NCBI RefSeq assembly: GCF_000153705.1
Contig: NZ_DS022272.1
Location: forward strand, 2,438,268-2,502,267
Length of the DNA stretch: 64,000 nt
Direction of reading: 5' to 3'
DNA from: Fulvimarina pelagi HTCC2506
Lineage (GTDB): Bacteria > Pseudomonadota > Alphaproteobacteria > Rhizobiales > Rhizobiaceae
Shown here: positions 26,938 to 35,177 of the stretch, in pieces
How the letters are laid out: every line of letters begins with the position of its first letter
How positions within the stretch are numbered: position 1 is the stretch's first letter
Position numbers and translations under genes: made by a program
The notes under the pieces: generated by a model
Told to the model about the DNA's origin: nothing
What the model saw: only the letters and a program-made list of their open reading frames with translations
Databases searched by the model: none

Positions 26938-27711
26938 TCAATACCGGAACTGCTCGGCAAGGATACGCTCGTCCCACGAATGGGTCTCGTCGAAGAGGAT
27001 AAGGCACCTGTCCTTGCCGCTCTCGCGGATCGTCACCTTGCGTACCGATTTCACCTCCTGCGCATCGGCGACGGCGTTGACCGGCCGCTTGCCTGACTCG
27101 AGGACTGTGATCTCGACAGTCTGGTGATTGGCGAGCAGCGCGCCACGCCAGCGTCTCGGCCGGAAGGGGCTCACCGGCGTCAACGCCAGAAGTGGCGCCT
27201 CGATCGGAATGATCGGCCCCTGGGCCGACAGATTGTAGGCGGTCGAGCCTGTCGGCGTCGCCACCATCACGCCGTCGCAGACCAGTTCGTCGAGACGCAC
27301 CGTGCCGCCGACAGCGATCCGCAACCGCGCGGCCTGATAGGACTGTCGAAAGATCGACACCTCGTTGATGGCGAGTTCCTCACGCACTTCGCCGGCCTCG
27401 TCCTCGGCGGTCATCGACAGCGGATGGATCCAGTTCTCGACCGCAGCTTCGAGCCGTTCACGCAGGTTTTCCTCGCGGTATTCGTTCATGAGAAAGCCGA
27501 TCGTGCCGCGATTCATGCCGTAGATCGGACGCCCGGTGTTCATGAAACGGTGGAGCGTCTGCAGCATGAAGCCGTCGCCGCCGAGGGTGACGATCACGTC
27601 GGCATGGGCCGGATCGTCATTCCCGTAGATCGCTTTCAACCGATTGGCTGCCTCCAACGCCCCCGGCGCTTCGCTCGCCATGAAACTGATCGACATGCTT
27701 TTGGTGGACAT
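26938..27711 (-). CDS. nadK: NAD kinase
   Basis: NAD kinase makes NADP from NAD and ATP in the cytoplasm. The diacylglycerol-kinase-like fold shows the GGDG motif (44-47, VTLGGDGFMLQTLH), the NEVSIFR segment, DGVMVATPTGSTAYNLSAQGPI and LTPVSPFRPR. At 257 residues it is the short alphaproteobacterial form. It is convergent with the DUF2336 gene and has its own promoter region of about 250 bases before the tRNA. Confidence 0.95.
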   Translation of the reverse strand: MSTKSMSISFMASEAPGALEAANRLKAIYGNDDPAHADVIVTLGGDGFMLQTLHRFMNTGRPIYGMNRGTIGFLMNEYREENLRERLEAAVENWIHPLSMTAEDEAGEVREELAINEVSIFRQSYQAARLRIAVGGTVRLDELVCDGVMVATPTGSTAYNLSAQGPIIPIEAPLLALTPVSPFRPRRWRGALLANHQTVEITVLESGKRPVNAVADAQEVKSVRKVTIRESGKDRCLILFDETHSWDERILAEQFRY

Positions 27712-27976
27712 TCAGGATCGGCTCGCGGACTGCTGGGCGTTCGGAACTCGTGCGGTCCAGACTTCGCCGGTTTCTGTCCGAGACACAAGGCACGCGTTGT
27801 GCCGAAAGCAACAACACCGCATTCGAGGTTGCTTCACAGGAGCATGTCGCCGACATTGAGGGGAGGCGAAACATACCATTAGCAGGCCGAGCGGCGATCA
27901 TCGTGATCCGCAGCGTTGCAGTGGGCACCGAAGGCGTTGCGAGGTCGCAAGCCGTGATGTAGAGACAGGCGCGGAA

Positions 27977-28052
27977 GCCGGCTTAGCTCAGTTGGTAGAG
28001 CAATGGTTTTGTAAACCGGAGGTCGGGGGTTCGAGTCCCTCAGCCGGCACCA
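27977..28052 (+). tRNA. tRNA-Thr (anticodon UGU)
   Basis: The 76-base sequence folds as a cloverleaf: acceptor arms GCCGGC and GCCGGC, D-loop TTAGCTCAGTTGGTAGAGC, anticodon loop around TTTGTAA with TGT at 28010-28012, variable AGGTC and the T-loop GGTTCGAGTCC. CCA is encoded. The anticodon reads ACA and, by wobble, other ACN threonine codons. Confidence 0.96.
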
Positions 28053-28384
28053 TATATCCTACAAGGTCCACACCTTCGAGCCTTCGCGAGAACTCGCATT
28101 CATTTCGGGACATGTACAGGTAGTCGCGACGACTTTCGCTCCGCAGGAAGCATGATGGTTTGAAGCGATCTGGACACTGAAACCGCAAATACGGCGAGAG
28201 CGCCTAAGCGTGACCGACGATCGTATCGCAGGCATTTTATTGGGCCATGCAAGAACGACCGCTTCAGTCAAATTCTTGAGTGACGTGTACGTGCCGCTGT
28301 CGCAGAGATTGCGGTGCCGGTTTCGAACCGTTTTGTTGCCGACGCAGAACGGCAAAAGGCCGGCTCGGAGCCGAGGACAACGCG
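28053..28384. other. Intergenic stretch after tRNA-Thr, no gene seen
   Basis: About 330 bases between the tRNA and fliP. Short frames on both strands lack known motifs. Because tRNA 3' ends are common integration sites I looked for an integrase or a repeat of the tRNA end and saw none. A weak GC hairpin near 28365-28380 could end the fliP transcript. Confidence 0.4.
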
Positions 28385-29179
28385 TCAGAAAAAGCTTCGC
28401 ACCAGCGAGCCTACGAGCAGGTTCCAGCCGTCGATCAGCACGAAGAACAGGATCTTGAACGGCAGGGAGATGATGGTCGGCGGCAGCATCATCATGCCCA
28501 TGGACATCGTCAGCGTCGCGACGATCATGTCAATGACGAGGAAGGGCAGCACGATCAGGAAGCCGATCTCGAAGCCACGGCGGAGTTCGGAGATCATGAA
28601 GGCGGGGATCAGAACGCGAAGCTCGATGTCGCGCTCGTCTGCGGCGCCCTGCTCTTCCGGCTGCACCCGGTCGCGGTCCGTCACCGAGGCGATGTCGCCG
28701 AAAAGCTGAAGGTCCGACGGCCGCACCTGGGTCAGCATGAACTCCTTGAACGGATCGGCGATCCGGTAGAACGCCTCCTCCTCGTCGATCTCGTTTTCCA
28801 GAAGCGGCTGAAGGCCGTCGTTCCAGGCCCGGTCGAAGGTGGGCGACATGACGAAGAAGGTCATGAAGAGCGCGAGCGAGATGATGATGAGGTTCGCCGG
28901 CGTCGTCTGAAGCCCGAGACCCGTGCGCATGATCGAGAGCGCGATGACGATGCGCGTGAAGGCCGTCACCATCACGAGCAGGCCCGGCGCGATCGAGAGC
29001 ACCGTGACGATGCCGAAAAGCTGGATGATGCGGCCGGAGATCGTGCCGTCGCCCTGGGGAATGAGGTCCGCCAGGCTGGACGGATCGGCGATCTGGGCTT
29101 GCGCCACCGTGCCGAGGCCGAAAAGCGCCAGAAGAACGAGCGTGAGCCTGAGGAGCGCGCGAGAAAGGGTGGGCGTCAT
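28385..29179 (-). CDS. fliP: Flagellar export protein FliP
   Basis: FliP is a membrane protein of the flagellar type III export gate, forming a helical ring with FliQ and FliR. The 264-residue protein has a cleavable signal peptide (ending VAQAQ) and the family signatures FTRIVIALSIMRTGLGLQTTPAN, seen at about residues 74-97, FFVMSP, and the C-terminal ISELRRGFEIGFLIVLPFLVIDM. The start overlaps the fliL stop by four bases. It is the last gene of the flagellar block. Confidence 0.96.
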   Translation of the reverse strand: MTPTLSRALLRLTLVLLALFGLGTVAQAQIADPSSLADLIPQGDGTISGRIIQLFGIVTVLSIAPGLLVMVTAFTRIVIALSIMRTGLGLQTTPANLIIISLALFMTFFVMSPTFDRAWNDGLQPLLENEIDEEEAFYRIADPFKEFMLTQVRPSDLQLFGDIASVTDRDRVQPEEQGAADERDIELRVLIPAFMISELRRGFEIGFLIVLPFLVIDMIVATLTMSMGMMMLPPTIISLPFKILFFVLIDGWNLLVGSLVRSFF

Positions 29180-29757
29180 TCGACGACCATCGCTTGGATG
29201 AGATAGTCGACCACGGCGGGCGAGCGCAGCTTGGCCCGTTCGCGCAGATCGTCGCGCAGATGCAGAAGTCCCCGCGTGCCCTCGATCTGAGCGATCTGCA
29301 GCGAGCGGGCGAAGGCAAGGGTATCGGCCTCGATTTCCGCCGCCAGGATGTCGGGATCGGTCTCGGCGTCATCCTTCACGATCACCGAGGCCTCGATCCG
29401 AATCCAGGATGTCGAGGGATTGGAGAGATTGGTGAGTACCGGTTTCAGCGCAACGACGCGCAGCGGTTTCTCTTCCTCCTCGGCGATCTCGGCGATGCTG
29501 TCCTCGCCGCCTTCGCCGAGGCCGGCTTCGGCAGTGTCGTGTTCGCCGCCCGTTTCGGCCTTCGTGTCGTCGGACGCGGTCTCGGCCTTGTCGGTGGCTT
29601 CTTCGCCGCTCAATCCGCCGCCAAGCATGACGCCCATCGCGGCGCCGCCTCCACCACCAATCAGGGTGACAAGCACAAGGGCGGCGATCAGCGGCATCAT
29701 GCCACCGCCCTTCTTCTTCGTCCCGTCCTCGATCTGCAATTCGTTGGTCTCGGCCAT
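29176..29757 (-). CDS. fliL: Flagellar basal body-associated protein FliL
   Basis: FliL is a single-pass inner-membrane protein that surrounds the stator and raises torque. The 193-residue protein has a short cytoplasmic Lys-rich tip, one helix (MMPLIAALVLVTLIGGGGGA), an acidic low-complexity linker (about 55-100) and the periplasmic domain ending with REREALRSPAVVDYLIQ-like residues RAKLRSPAVVDYLIQAMV. It is coupled to fliP. A perfect CtrA-type box lies 68 bases upstream of its start, which suggests its own promoter. Confidence 0.92.
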   Translation of the reverse strand: MAETNELQIEDGTKKKGGGMMPLIAALVLVTLIGGGGGAAMGVMLGGGLSGEEATDKAETASDDTKAETGGEHDTAEAGLGEGGEDSIAEIAEEEEKPLRVVALKPVLTNLSNPSTSWIRIEASVIVKDDAETDPDILAAEIEADTLAFARSLQIAQIEGTRGLLHLRDDLRERAKLRSPAVVDYLIQAMVVE

Positions 29758-29824
29758 TCGAGAGCCCTTCCGAAACGATGCTCGAACATCCGTGTGCCGC
29801 CGTCATGGCCGCTTCGGAGAATCG

Positions 29825-29840
29825 TTAACGACGTCTTAAG
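29825..29840 (-). promoter_or_regulatory. CtrA-type binding box upstream of fliL
   Basis: Read on the minus strand the site is TTAA, seven bases, TTAAC, an exact match to the CtrA consensus TTAA-N7-TTAAC. It lies 68 to 82 bases before the fliL start codon, between fliQ and fliL. In Caulobacter, CtrA controls fliL and other early flagellar promoters. Binding here is inferred. Confidence 0.6.
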
Positions 29841-29904
29841 GGGGGAGACTGATGTCAGCCTGACTGGAGGCCGATGGCTGATGGCCGACGGGCGAACACG
29901 GCCC

Positions 29905-30183
29905 TTAGGGGGTCACGTCGAAGCCGGTCTCGATCCGGCCATACGCTTCCTGTGTGAAGGCGTAGACCTGCGCGCCGGTGAACGAGGCGGTGATCGCGAT
30001 CACCACGAAGATCGCGAGGATCTTCGGCACGAAGGTCAACGTCATCTCCTGAATCTGGGTGAGGGCCTGAAAGAGCGCGATGACGATGCCGACGATCATC
30101 GCGGCCGCGACAGCCGGAGCGCAGGCCGTGATGATGGTCCAGATGGCTTCCTGGACAATGTCGATCGCGTCGGCCTGATTCAT
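29905..30183 (-). CDS. fliQ: Flagellar export protein FliQ
   Basis: The 92-residue protein has two membrane helices (CAPAVAAAMIVGIVIALFQA and LTFVPKILAIFVVIAIT) and the family motif ALTQIQEMTLTFVPK. FliQ is part of the type III export gate core with FliP and FliR. It follows flgD by about 110 bases. In rhizobia flhA and fliR normally come next; here fliL-fliP do. Confidence 0.95.
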   Translation of the reverse strand: MNQADAIDIVQEAIWTIITACAPAVAAAMIVGIVIALFQALTQIQEMTLTFVPKILAIFVVIAITASFTGAQVYAFTQEAYGRIETGFDVTP

Positions 30184-30291
30184 GGGGTTCAGCCTTCATA
30201 GCCTTGAGGCGGATGCCGGTCTCCGCCAAATTCAATGTCAATTGCGACCGGTCAACGAGCCTGAGACTGCCCTAGCGAATTTTAGGATCGG

Positions 30292-30702
30292 TCAGGCAAC
30301 CGAGACGCCGTCTCCCAGCATGATCGTCTCGCCACCCTCGATCGTCGCCTGTATACCGCCGTCGACGGCTCTTATGCTCGTCACGGTCCCGCGGGTCGCG
30401 CCGTCGAGCGAAGTCAGTGTCCGCCCGATCAACGCATCTGCCTGGGTCAGGGCCGAGACCGTCATCATGCTCTCGAGTCGAGTGTTCGTCTGGATCGACT
30501 GCTCGACATTGGCGAACGTTGCGAACTGGGCGATATATTCCGTAGACTCCGCCGGGTTGAGCGGGTCCTGATTCTTCATCTGAGCGACCAGGAGCTGCAG
30601 GAAAGCGTCATAGTCCATCTCCGGCGCGCCACCTTTAGTGATCCCATTCTGGGCGGCCGCACCCTGAGCCTGTGTCACGGCGCCAACGGATGAAACGGTC
30701 AT
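30292..30702 (-). CDS. flgD: Flagellar hook capping protein FlgD
   Basis: FlgD caps the growing hook. The 136-residue protein has the conserved N-terminal export/cap region with YDAFLQLLVAQMKNQDPLNP and EYIAQFATFANVEQ, and a short C-terminal beta region. The Tudor/Fn3 parts of enterobacterial FlgD are absent, as is usual in Rhizobiales. Its ATG overlaps the flbT stop by four bases, so translation is coupled. Confidence 0.95.
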   Translation of the reverse strand: MTVSSVGAVTQAQGAAAQNGITKGGAPEMDYDAFLQLLVAQMKNQDPLNPAESTEYIAQFATFANVEQSIQTNTRLESMMTVSALTQADALIGRTLTSLDGATRGTVTSIRAVDGGIQATIEGGETIMLGDGVSVA

Positions 30703-31175
30703 GACATGCCTCCTGCTGCAAGACGGAGTTTTGGCTGCTCGGTCGGCATGGCTCGCTGGGAGACCGGACGGACGACGCCGGTTTCCGGTTGGCCGAGAAT
30801 CTCGTCCTCGAGCGGGATCAGGGTTCGCAAGCGCTTCAGAGCCTCGAAAGCACGTCCGCGCTCGACCATCTCCTCGATCTCCAGAAGGCCATTGAGGATG
30901 TCGCCATTCGAGTAGGTCTTGAGCATTCTGGCGAGGCTTTCTCCGAACAGCGTCTTCGGCTCGTCCAGATTGGCCGGATCCATCAGCATCATCTGCACCA
31001 CGAAGTAGATCTGGCGCAACGGAGTCTTGGCATCCTCGGCCTGCATGACATGGCTCTCCAAGAGAAAGGTCACGTCGTTCAGGAATTCGAGCGTCGTCTT
31101 GCGATCGACCTTCATCACTGCGCCGTTCACGAAGATGCGCTCGCCGGCACGCAAGGAGATCCGAAGCGTCGACAT
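30699..31175 (-). CDS. flbT: Flagellin synthesis repressor FlbT
   Basis: FlbT binds flagellin mRNA leaders and checks flagellin synthesis in Caulobacter; in rhizobia and Brucella it can act positively. The start is the ATG at 31175 (MSTLRISLRAGERIFVNGAV), which overlaps the flaF stop by one base; the frame upstream is flaF sequence out of frame. The 158-residue protein carries the family motifs LEFLNDVTFLLESHVM and IYFVVQMMLMDP. It sits in the usual flaF-flbT-flgD order. Confidence 0.95.
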   Translation of the reverse strand: MSTLRISLRAGERIFVNGAVMKVDRKTTLEFLNDVTFLLESHVMQAEDAKTPLRQIYFVVQMMLMDPANLDEPKTLFGESLARMLKTYSNGDILNGLLEIEEMVERGRAFEALKRLRTLIPLEDEILGQPETGVVRPVSQRAMPTEQPKLRLAAGGMS

Positions 31176-31522
31176 CAATTCAGCCCATCGCGGATAAGGC
31201 GGGTGATCTCGACGATCCCCTTGAAATTCGTCGACTTGCCGACCCGGATCGCCTCGGCTTCCGACATGATCCACAAGCCGATGGAGATGAGCTCGGCGCG
31301 AAGTTCTTCTGGAAGTCCGTTATCCGCACTGCCGAGGTCCTCCACGAGGATCGACCAGAGGCTACGCGTTATATAAATCGCCTCGATCGCATCTCGCGAG
31401 CGCGGCCCGCTTTTCTCGGCCTTTTCGAGAAGCGCGATCGAATGGTCAAAGGCTTGGCGTTCGCGCTCACGCGCATCGACCGCCGTATCCTGAGCCACTT
31501 CCGCGTAAGAAAACTGATACAT
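31175..31522 (-). CDS. flaF: Flagellar biosynthesis regulator FlaF
   Basis: FlaF works with FlbT in flagellin expression and secretion. The 115-residue helical protein starts MYQFSYAEVAQD and includes DHSIALLEKAEKSG, LWSILVEDLGSADNGLPEEL and LISIGLWIMSEAEAIR, all typical of the family. It lies about 130 bases after flgL and overlaps flbT by one base. Confidence 0.95.
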   Translation of the reverse strand: MYQFSYAEVAQDTAVDARERERQAFDHSIALLEKAEKSGPRSRDAIEAIYITRSLWSILVEDLGSADNGLPEELRAELISIGLWIMSEAEAIRVGKSTNFKGIVEITRLIRDGLN

Positions 31523-31653
31523 CGAAACCCCTTGGTATGCGGTTCCGCACCTCGTAGAAGGTCGCGGACAGTCGTGTTTGTGTTCTCTGGCGACCGGTCG
31601 ACATCGAAGATGGGTCAGCCACCGTCATCGGCAGGATCATTCCCGCCGACGGA

Positions 31654-32706
31654 TTAAAGGAAATTGAGGAGGCTGAGCCGCGAGACCCGCGCAGTCAGCG
31701 CATAAGACATCTCGAGCGTGTTCATGAGGCTGTCGATCCGTGTCTTGGCCTCGTAGATGTCAATCTCCTCCTCCTCCCCAATTCCAATCTTGAGGATCGC
31801 GGTCTGGACCTTCAGACCCTCGTTCGCACGTTCGATCCGTTCTTCGCCCAACCCGATGTCCGAGCGCAGATCGGTCAACTGCGAGAGCCCCTTGGAGAGA
31901 GTTTCGATGGAGCTGCTTGCGAGAACCTGACGGGTCTCGTCTGCTAATGATTCGCCGCTGAAATTCGAAAGCATGACGTAAGATTTCATGATGTTGCGAA
32001 AGCTCTGATCGTTCGCCGATGCGGAGCTCCTCATCATGTCGTTCTCGCCGATCCGGCTCACTGTCTGGTTGTCGGAGGCATCGGACCAGTTCGCTGCCCA
32101 ATTGGCGTCGTCGAATACTGCCTCGAACTCGTTTGCGAGGAAGCTCTCCATCTGTGCCGCGGTTATCTGAGCAGGATCACCGCCGGCATTGGCCGTCACG
32201 TAGGCTTGCCAGGCTGCATCGACCGACGCGAAGGCTGCCGACGTTCCGTAGTCTGCGGCGAGGTCGGCCTTGATCGGCGGCGTGTCAGTCTTCGCGCCAG
32301 AGAAGATGTAGCGAGAGCCGAAGGAGCCACTCAGTGCGCCGACGAGTTGGCCGATGTTCGCGGTGGCACTGCGCTGGTTTATGTCGAAGCCGACGCTGGT
32401 TCCGGAACCGGATATCAGCGACGAAAGGAGGCTTTCGCCTGTTTCGGCCACCGAACCAAGAGCGGCCTGCATGGTCTCGAACCGTTGACCGATCGCCGTA
32501 TTCGCGGTTGTCAGCTTTTCCAGATTGGAGAGTTCCGCTCGCATCGAGATCGTGCGCGCTACCGATGTGCCCAAGCTTTTGCCTACATCGGCGTAGCGGC
32601 CAGTCGACACCTCTTTCTGGGCGATCACAAGTTCCTGCTGGACCCGAGAAACCGAAGCTCTCGGCGCGCCCGTCAGAGACATGCTTGAGACGAGAAAATT
32701 CGTCAT
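31654..32706 (-). CDS. flgL: Flagellar hook-associated protein FlgL
   Basis: FlgL (HAP3) joins hook and filament. The 350-residue flagellin-like protein has helical N- and C-terminal D0/D1 parts (MTNFLVSSMSLTGAPRASVSRVQQ, about residues 1-24 in two halves, and LMNTLEMSYALTARVSRLSLLNFL at the end) and a variable middle with GSRYIFSGAKTDTPPI. The last residues LSLLNFL are the export/D0 end typical of the protein. It follows flgK by about 20 bases. Confidence 0.93.
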   Translation of the reverse strand: MTNFLVSSMSLTGAPRASVSRVQQELVIAQKEVSTGRYADVGKSLGTSVARTISMRAELSNLEKLTTANTAIGQRFETMQAALGSVAETGESLLSSLISGSGTSVGFDINQRSATANIGQLVGALSGSFGSRYIFSGAKTDTPPIKADLAADYGTSAAFASVDAAWQAYVTANAGGDPAQITAAQMESFLANEFEAVFDDANWAANWSDASDNQTVSRIGENDMMRSSASANDQSFRNIMKSYVMLSNFSGESLADETRQVLASSSIETLSKGLSQLTDLRSDIGLGEERIERANEGLKVQTAILKIGIGEEEEIDIYEAKTRIDSLMNTLEMSYALTARVSRLSLLNFL

Positions 32707-32724
32707 GGGATCAGCCTTTCGGGA

Positions 32725-34134
32725 TCATCGGATGGCCAGGAGGCGGTCGAGAAGTTCCCCCACCGTCTGAACGAGCTTGGTCGAGGCCTGATATGTCCGC
32801 TCAAGTTCGAGGAGATGGCTCATCTCATCGTCGAGATTGATGCCAGTCTTGTTGGAGAGCGTGTCGCGGGCTCGCGTCACCATGATCGACTGATAGGAGG
32901 CGTCCTTGCTCGCCGTGGCGCGGCGCCCTTCGAACCAGGCCATGGAGCTCGCTGTGAAATCCCCAAGTGTCCCGAGTTCACCGTTCGCAAACGTGTGCTG
33001 GTCGCTGAAACGGGCGACGAGCGCGTTCAGCCGATCGGCGAAGCCGGACTCGCCCGCGGTGTTAAAGGTCGGGCTGCCATTGATCCCGCCGTCGCGTATA
33101 AGCGCAGGATTGCCGCCGATGCGGTAATCGACGCTCGCCGCGATCGCGATCGTCGCGGGACCGGTCCGCTCATAGAGGCCCGGGGCGCCGTTTTCGGCGA
33201 AGGTCTCATTGACGAGCGTATCGCCGGTCTGGTCGAGACGGTTTTGAAATTCGACGCCGACCTCGTCGCGCAGCTTCAGAGCCGCGACGAGCGACCCGTC
33301 CCGCACGGCCATGGAACTGGTCCCGCCTATGCTCACCCCATCGATCTTGAATTCGCCCGGGCGATTGGCGGCCACGGCACTGTCAAGACGGATAGACGGA
33401 TCGAAACTCTGGGTCCGAGTGAATTCGACGCTTCTCGCACGGGTCTCGAACATCACGATGCCGGAGTCGGTCGAGAGAACCAAGTCATTGTTCGCGCGCA
33501 GGCGAACCGAGACGCCGACATAGCTGGAAATTTCCGACACGATCCGGTCGCGCTGGTCCACCTCGTCGGTCACGTCCGCCCCAGTTGCCGTACCGGCGAC
33601 GACCTTCGAATTGAGCGTTTCCAGCTGGCTGAGAAGCTCGTTGAGCCGTTTCGCGCCCTCGTCCAGTTCGCGGTCGGCGTCCGCCCGCATGGTCTGAACA
33701 GACATCGTCGCATTGTTGAGATTCGTCGCGAGACTGCGCGCCGCATCGACCGCCGTCCGCTGAAGCTGCGAATTTTCCGGCGAAGCGGCGAGGTCGGTCA
33801 GCGCGTCCTTCAAGGCGGCGATCGAGGCCGAGGGCGAGGTCGAGGCGTCGACGTCTCCAATCACATCGCGGACCCGATCGAGCGCCTCGGCTAGCGTCTC
33901 GTTCGTTCCAAGGCTTGCCTGTGCGCTGATAAGGCTACGATAGAGCGCCGGATCGCTCGACTGGGAGATCGCACGAATGTCGACCGCACCGAGCCGTTCG
34001 GAGACCTGACTGGCATATTTGCGTGTCGCCGTCGGGTCGTCCGCATTAGCGACGTTGCGGGCAACGAGCGCCGACTGCTGGCTCGTGACCGACAGCGAGG
34101 ACCGCGCATTGTTGAAGACGGAGAGAAGCGACAT
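32725..34134 (-). CDS. flgK: Flagellar hook-associated protein FlgK
   Basis: The true start is the ATG at 34134 (MSLLSVFNNARSSLSVTSQQ); the open frame beyond it to 34257 is not flagellar. FlgK (HAP1) is the first hook-filament junction protein. The N-terminal D0 region contains SALVARNVANADDPTATRKY and the C-terminal one contains INLDDEMSHLLELERTYQAS, ending TVGELLDRLLAIR. 469 residues is typical for Rhizobiales. The gene flgE normally lies between ftcR and flgK but is absent here. Confidence 0.94.
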   Translation of the reverse strand: MSLLSVFNNARSSLSVTSQQSALVARNVANADDPTATRKYASQVSERLGAVDIRAISQSSDPALYRSLISAQASLGTNETLAEALDRVRDVIGDVDASTSPSASIAALKDALTDLAASPENSQLQRTAVDAARSLATNLNNATMSVQTMRADADRELDEGAKRLNELLSQLETLNSKVVAGTATGADVTDEVDQRDRIVSEISSYVGVSVRLRANNDLVLSTDSGIVMFETRARSVEFTRTQSFDPSIRLDSAVAANRPGEFKIDGVSIGGTSSMAVRDGSLVAALKLRDEVGVEFQNRLDQTGDTLVNETFAENGAPGLYERTGPATIAIAASVDYRIGGNPALIRDGGINGSPTFNTAGESGFADRLNALVARFSDQHTFANGELGTLGDFTASSMAWFEGRRATASKDASYQSIMVTRARDTLSNKTGINLDDEMSHLLELERTYQASTKLVQTVGELLDRLLAIR

Positions 34135-34385
34135 CGCGCGGGTTCTTCTATGTTTCGGAGGCGGCGCGCCGCGCCATGTAGCGAACCGCTCGGCAGGATG
34201 CGCGATCGCCGATGATCGCCGATTTCGGGCGACGCCGGATGCGGGCCTGGACGGCAATACTTATTGAGAACAGGATAAACCGATCGAGGTCACTTCCATC
34301 ACTCGCTTCGTCCCGCTTCATGGCCCGCCCCTGGCATTTCCCGTTCGACCGAGTCCTAGTGGGCGAAGCTTGTGCTGGCCTGAGA

Positions 34386-34426
34386 GTCCTCCGTCGGCTG
34401 AGCTCAGAGCTCAGCCGACGGAGGAC
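34386..34426. repeat. 41-bp perfect palindrome (20-bp arms, 1-base centre)
   Basis: The arms 34386-34405 and 34407-34426 are exact reverse complements, beginning GTCCTCCGTCGG on the left, with a single A between. Such a DNA would form a very stable hairpin or bind a dimeric protein. It lies about 250 bases upstream of flgK and just past the ftcR terminator. No second copy was noticed in the window. Confidence 0.95.
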
Positions 34427-34441
34427 GGCAAATTCCACGCG

Positions 34442-34475
34442 AAAAGGCCGCCGCGGGGCGCCGCGACGGCCTCTT
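34442..34475 (-). terminator. Rho-independent terminator of ftcR
   Basis: On the minus strand, about 30 bases after the ftcR stop, a GC-rich stem (GAGGCCGTCGCGG with CCGCGGCGGCC, one mismatch) is followed by TTTTC. It would separate ftcR from the flgK operon. Confidence 0.75.
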
Positions 34476-34505
34476 AGAGGGTCAAGCCGACTGTAAGCGT
34501 AGGCG

Positions 34506-35177
34506 TTACTCGACGCCGATACCGTAGCCGAGATAGCGCTTGGAAGAGACCGGGTCGTAGCCGAGACGCATCTTCAGCTTCTTGCGCAGCTTGGAGATGT
34601 GGCTTTCGATGACGTTCTCCTCGACGTTCTCGTCGAAGATGCCGTAGATCGCGGAGAACAACTGCTGCTTGGAGACGCGGCGGCCCTTGTTGGCGACCAG
34701 ATATTCGAGAATGCGGCGCTCGCGGCGCGGCAGAGCGAGCGGCTTGCCAGCGACTTCGGCGTCGCGGCCGTCCTGATAGATCGCGATCTCGCCAGTGACC
34801 GTTTTGGCGGCTTCGCTCGACTCGCGGCGGCGAATGGCGCCAACCCGGGCAAGGATTTCCTTCACATGCACCGGCTTGGCGACGACGTCGTCGATACCGG
34901 CGGCGAAGAGATCAAGAGTGTTGTCGAGATTCCGGCTCTCGGAGAGCGCAATCATCGGGGCCTTGGAGCGCGAGCGGATCGTGCGGGTCGACGAAGCGCG
35001 CTCGTCGAAATCGCCCAACAGGAACCCTTCGACCGCTGAGAGGTCCGCCTCGGGTGCGGTCGAGATCCAGTCCTGGAACTCTTCTGCGCTGAATCCAGCT
35101 GCAGACACGCCCTCACGTGCAAAGAGAGACTGATAGCCGTCAGTGACGAGTTCACGGTTGTCTACGATCACGATCAT
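34506..35177 (-). CDS. ftcR: Flagellar transcriptional regulator FtcR (Rem)
   Basis: This OmpR-like regulator, Rem in Sinorhizobium and FtcR in Brucella, controls flagellar genes in Rhizobiales. The 223 residues comprise an N-terminal receiver-like domain (MIVIVDNRELVTDGYQSLF, with the phosphorylation site region degenerate) and a C-terminal winged helix with LALPRRERRILEYLVANKG, ENVEENVIESHISKLRKKL and SSKRYLGYGIGV. It is orphan, with no kinase gene nearby, as in other species. It leads the flagellar block but is followed by a terminator and a palindrome, so it is probably a separate transcript. A partial CtrA-like site lies close upstream. Confidence 0.94.
   Translation of the reverse strand: MIVIVDNRELVTDGYQSLFAREGVSAAGFSAEEFQDWISTAPEADLSAVEGFLLGDFDERASSTRTIRSRSKAPMIALSESRNLDNTLDLFAAGIDDVVAKPVHVKEILARVGAIRRRESSEAAKTVTGEIAIYQDGRDAEVAGKPLALPRRERRILEYLVANKGRRVSKQQLFSAIYGIFDENVEENVIESHISKLRKKLKMRLGYDPVSSKRYLGYGIGVE

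Noticed and set aside
27988-28188. Minus-strand frame with EGLEPPTSGLQNHCSTN
   Set aside because: This is the translated complement of the tRNA, a well-known artefact, not a protein.
28210-28458. Open frame beside tRNA-Thr with a faint integrase-like string (RIAGILLGHARTTASV)
   Set aside because: Only one short stretch resembles a tyrosine recombinase C-terminus, catalytic residues are missing, and the frame runs into fliP on the other strand. No repeat of the tRNA end was found.
28280-29206. 308-residue plus-strand open frame over fliP
   Set aside because: Shadow of fliP, with an implausible His/Glu/Arg composition and no motif.
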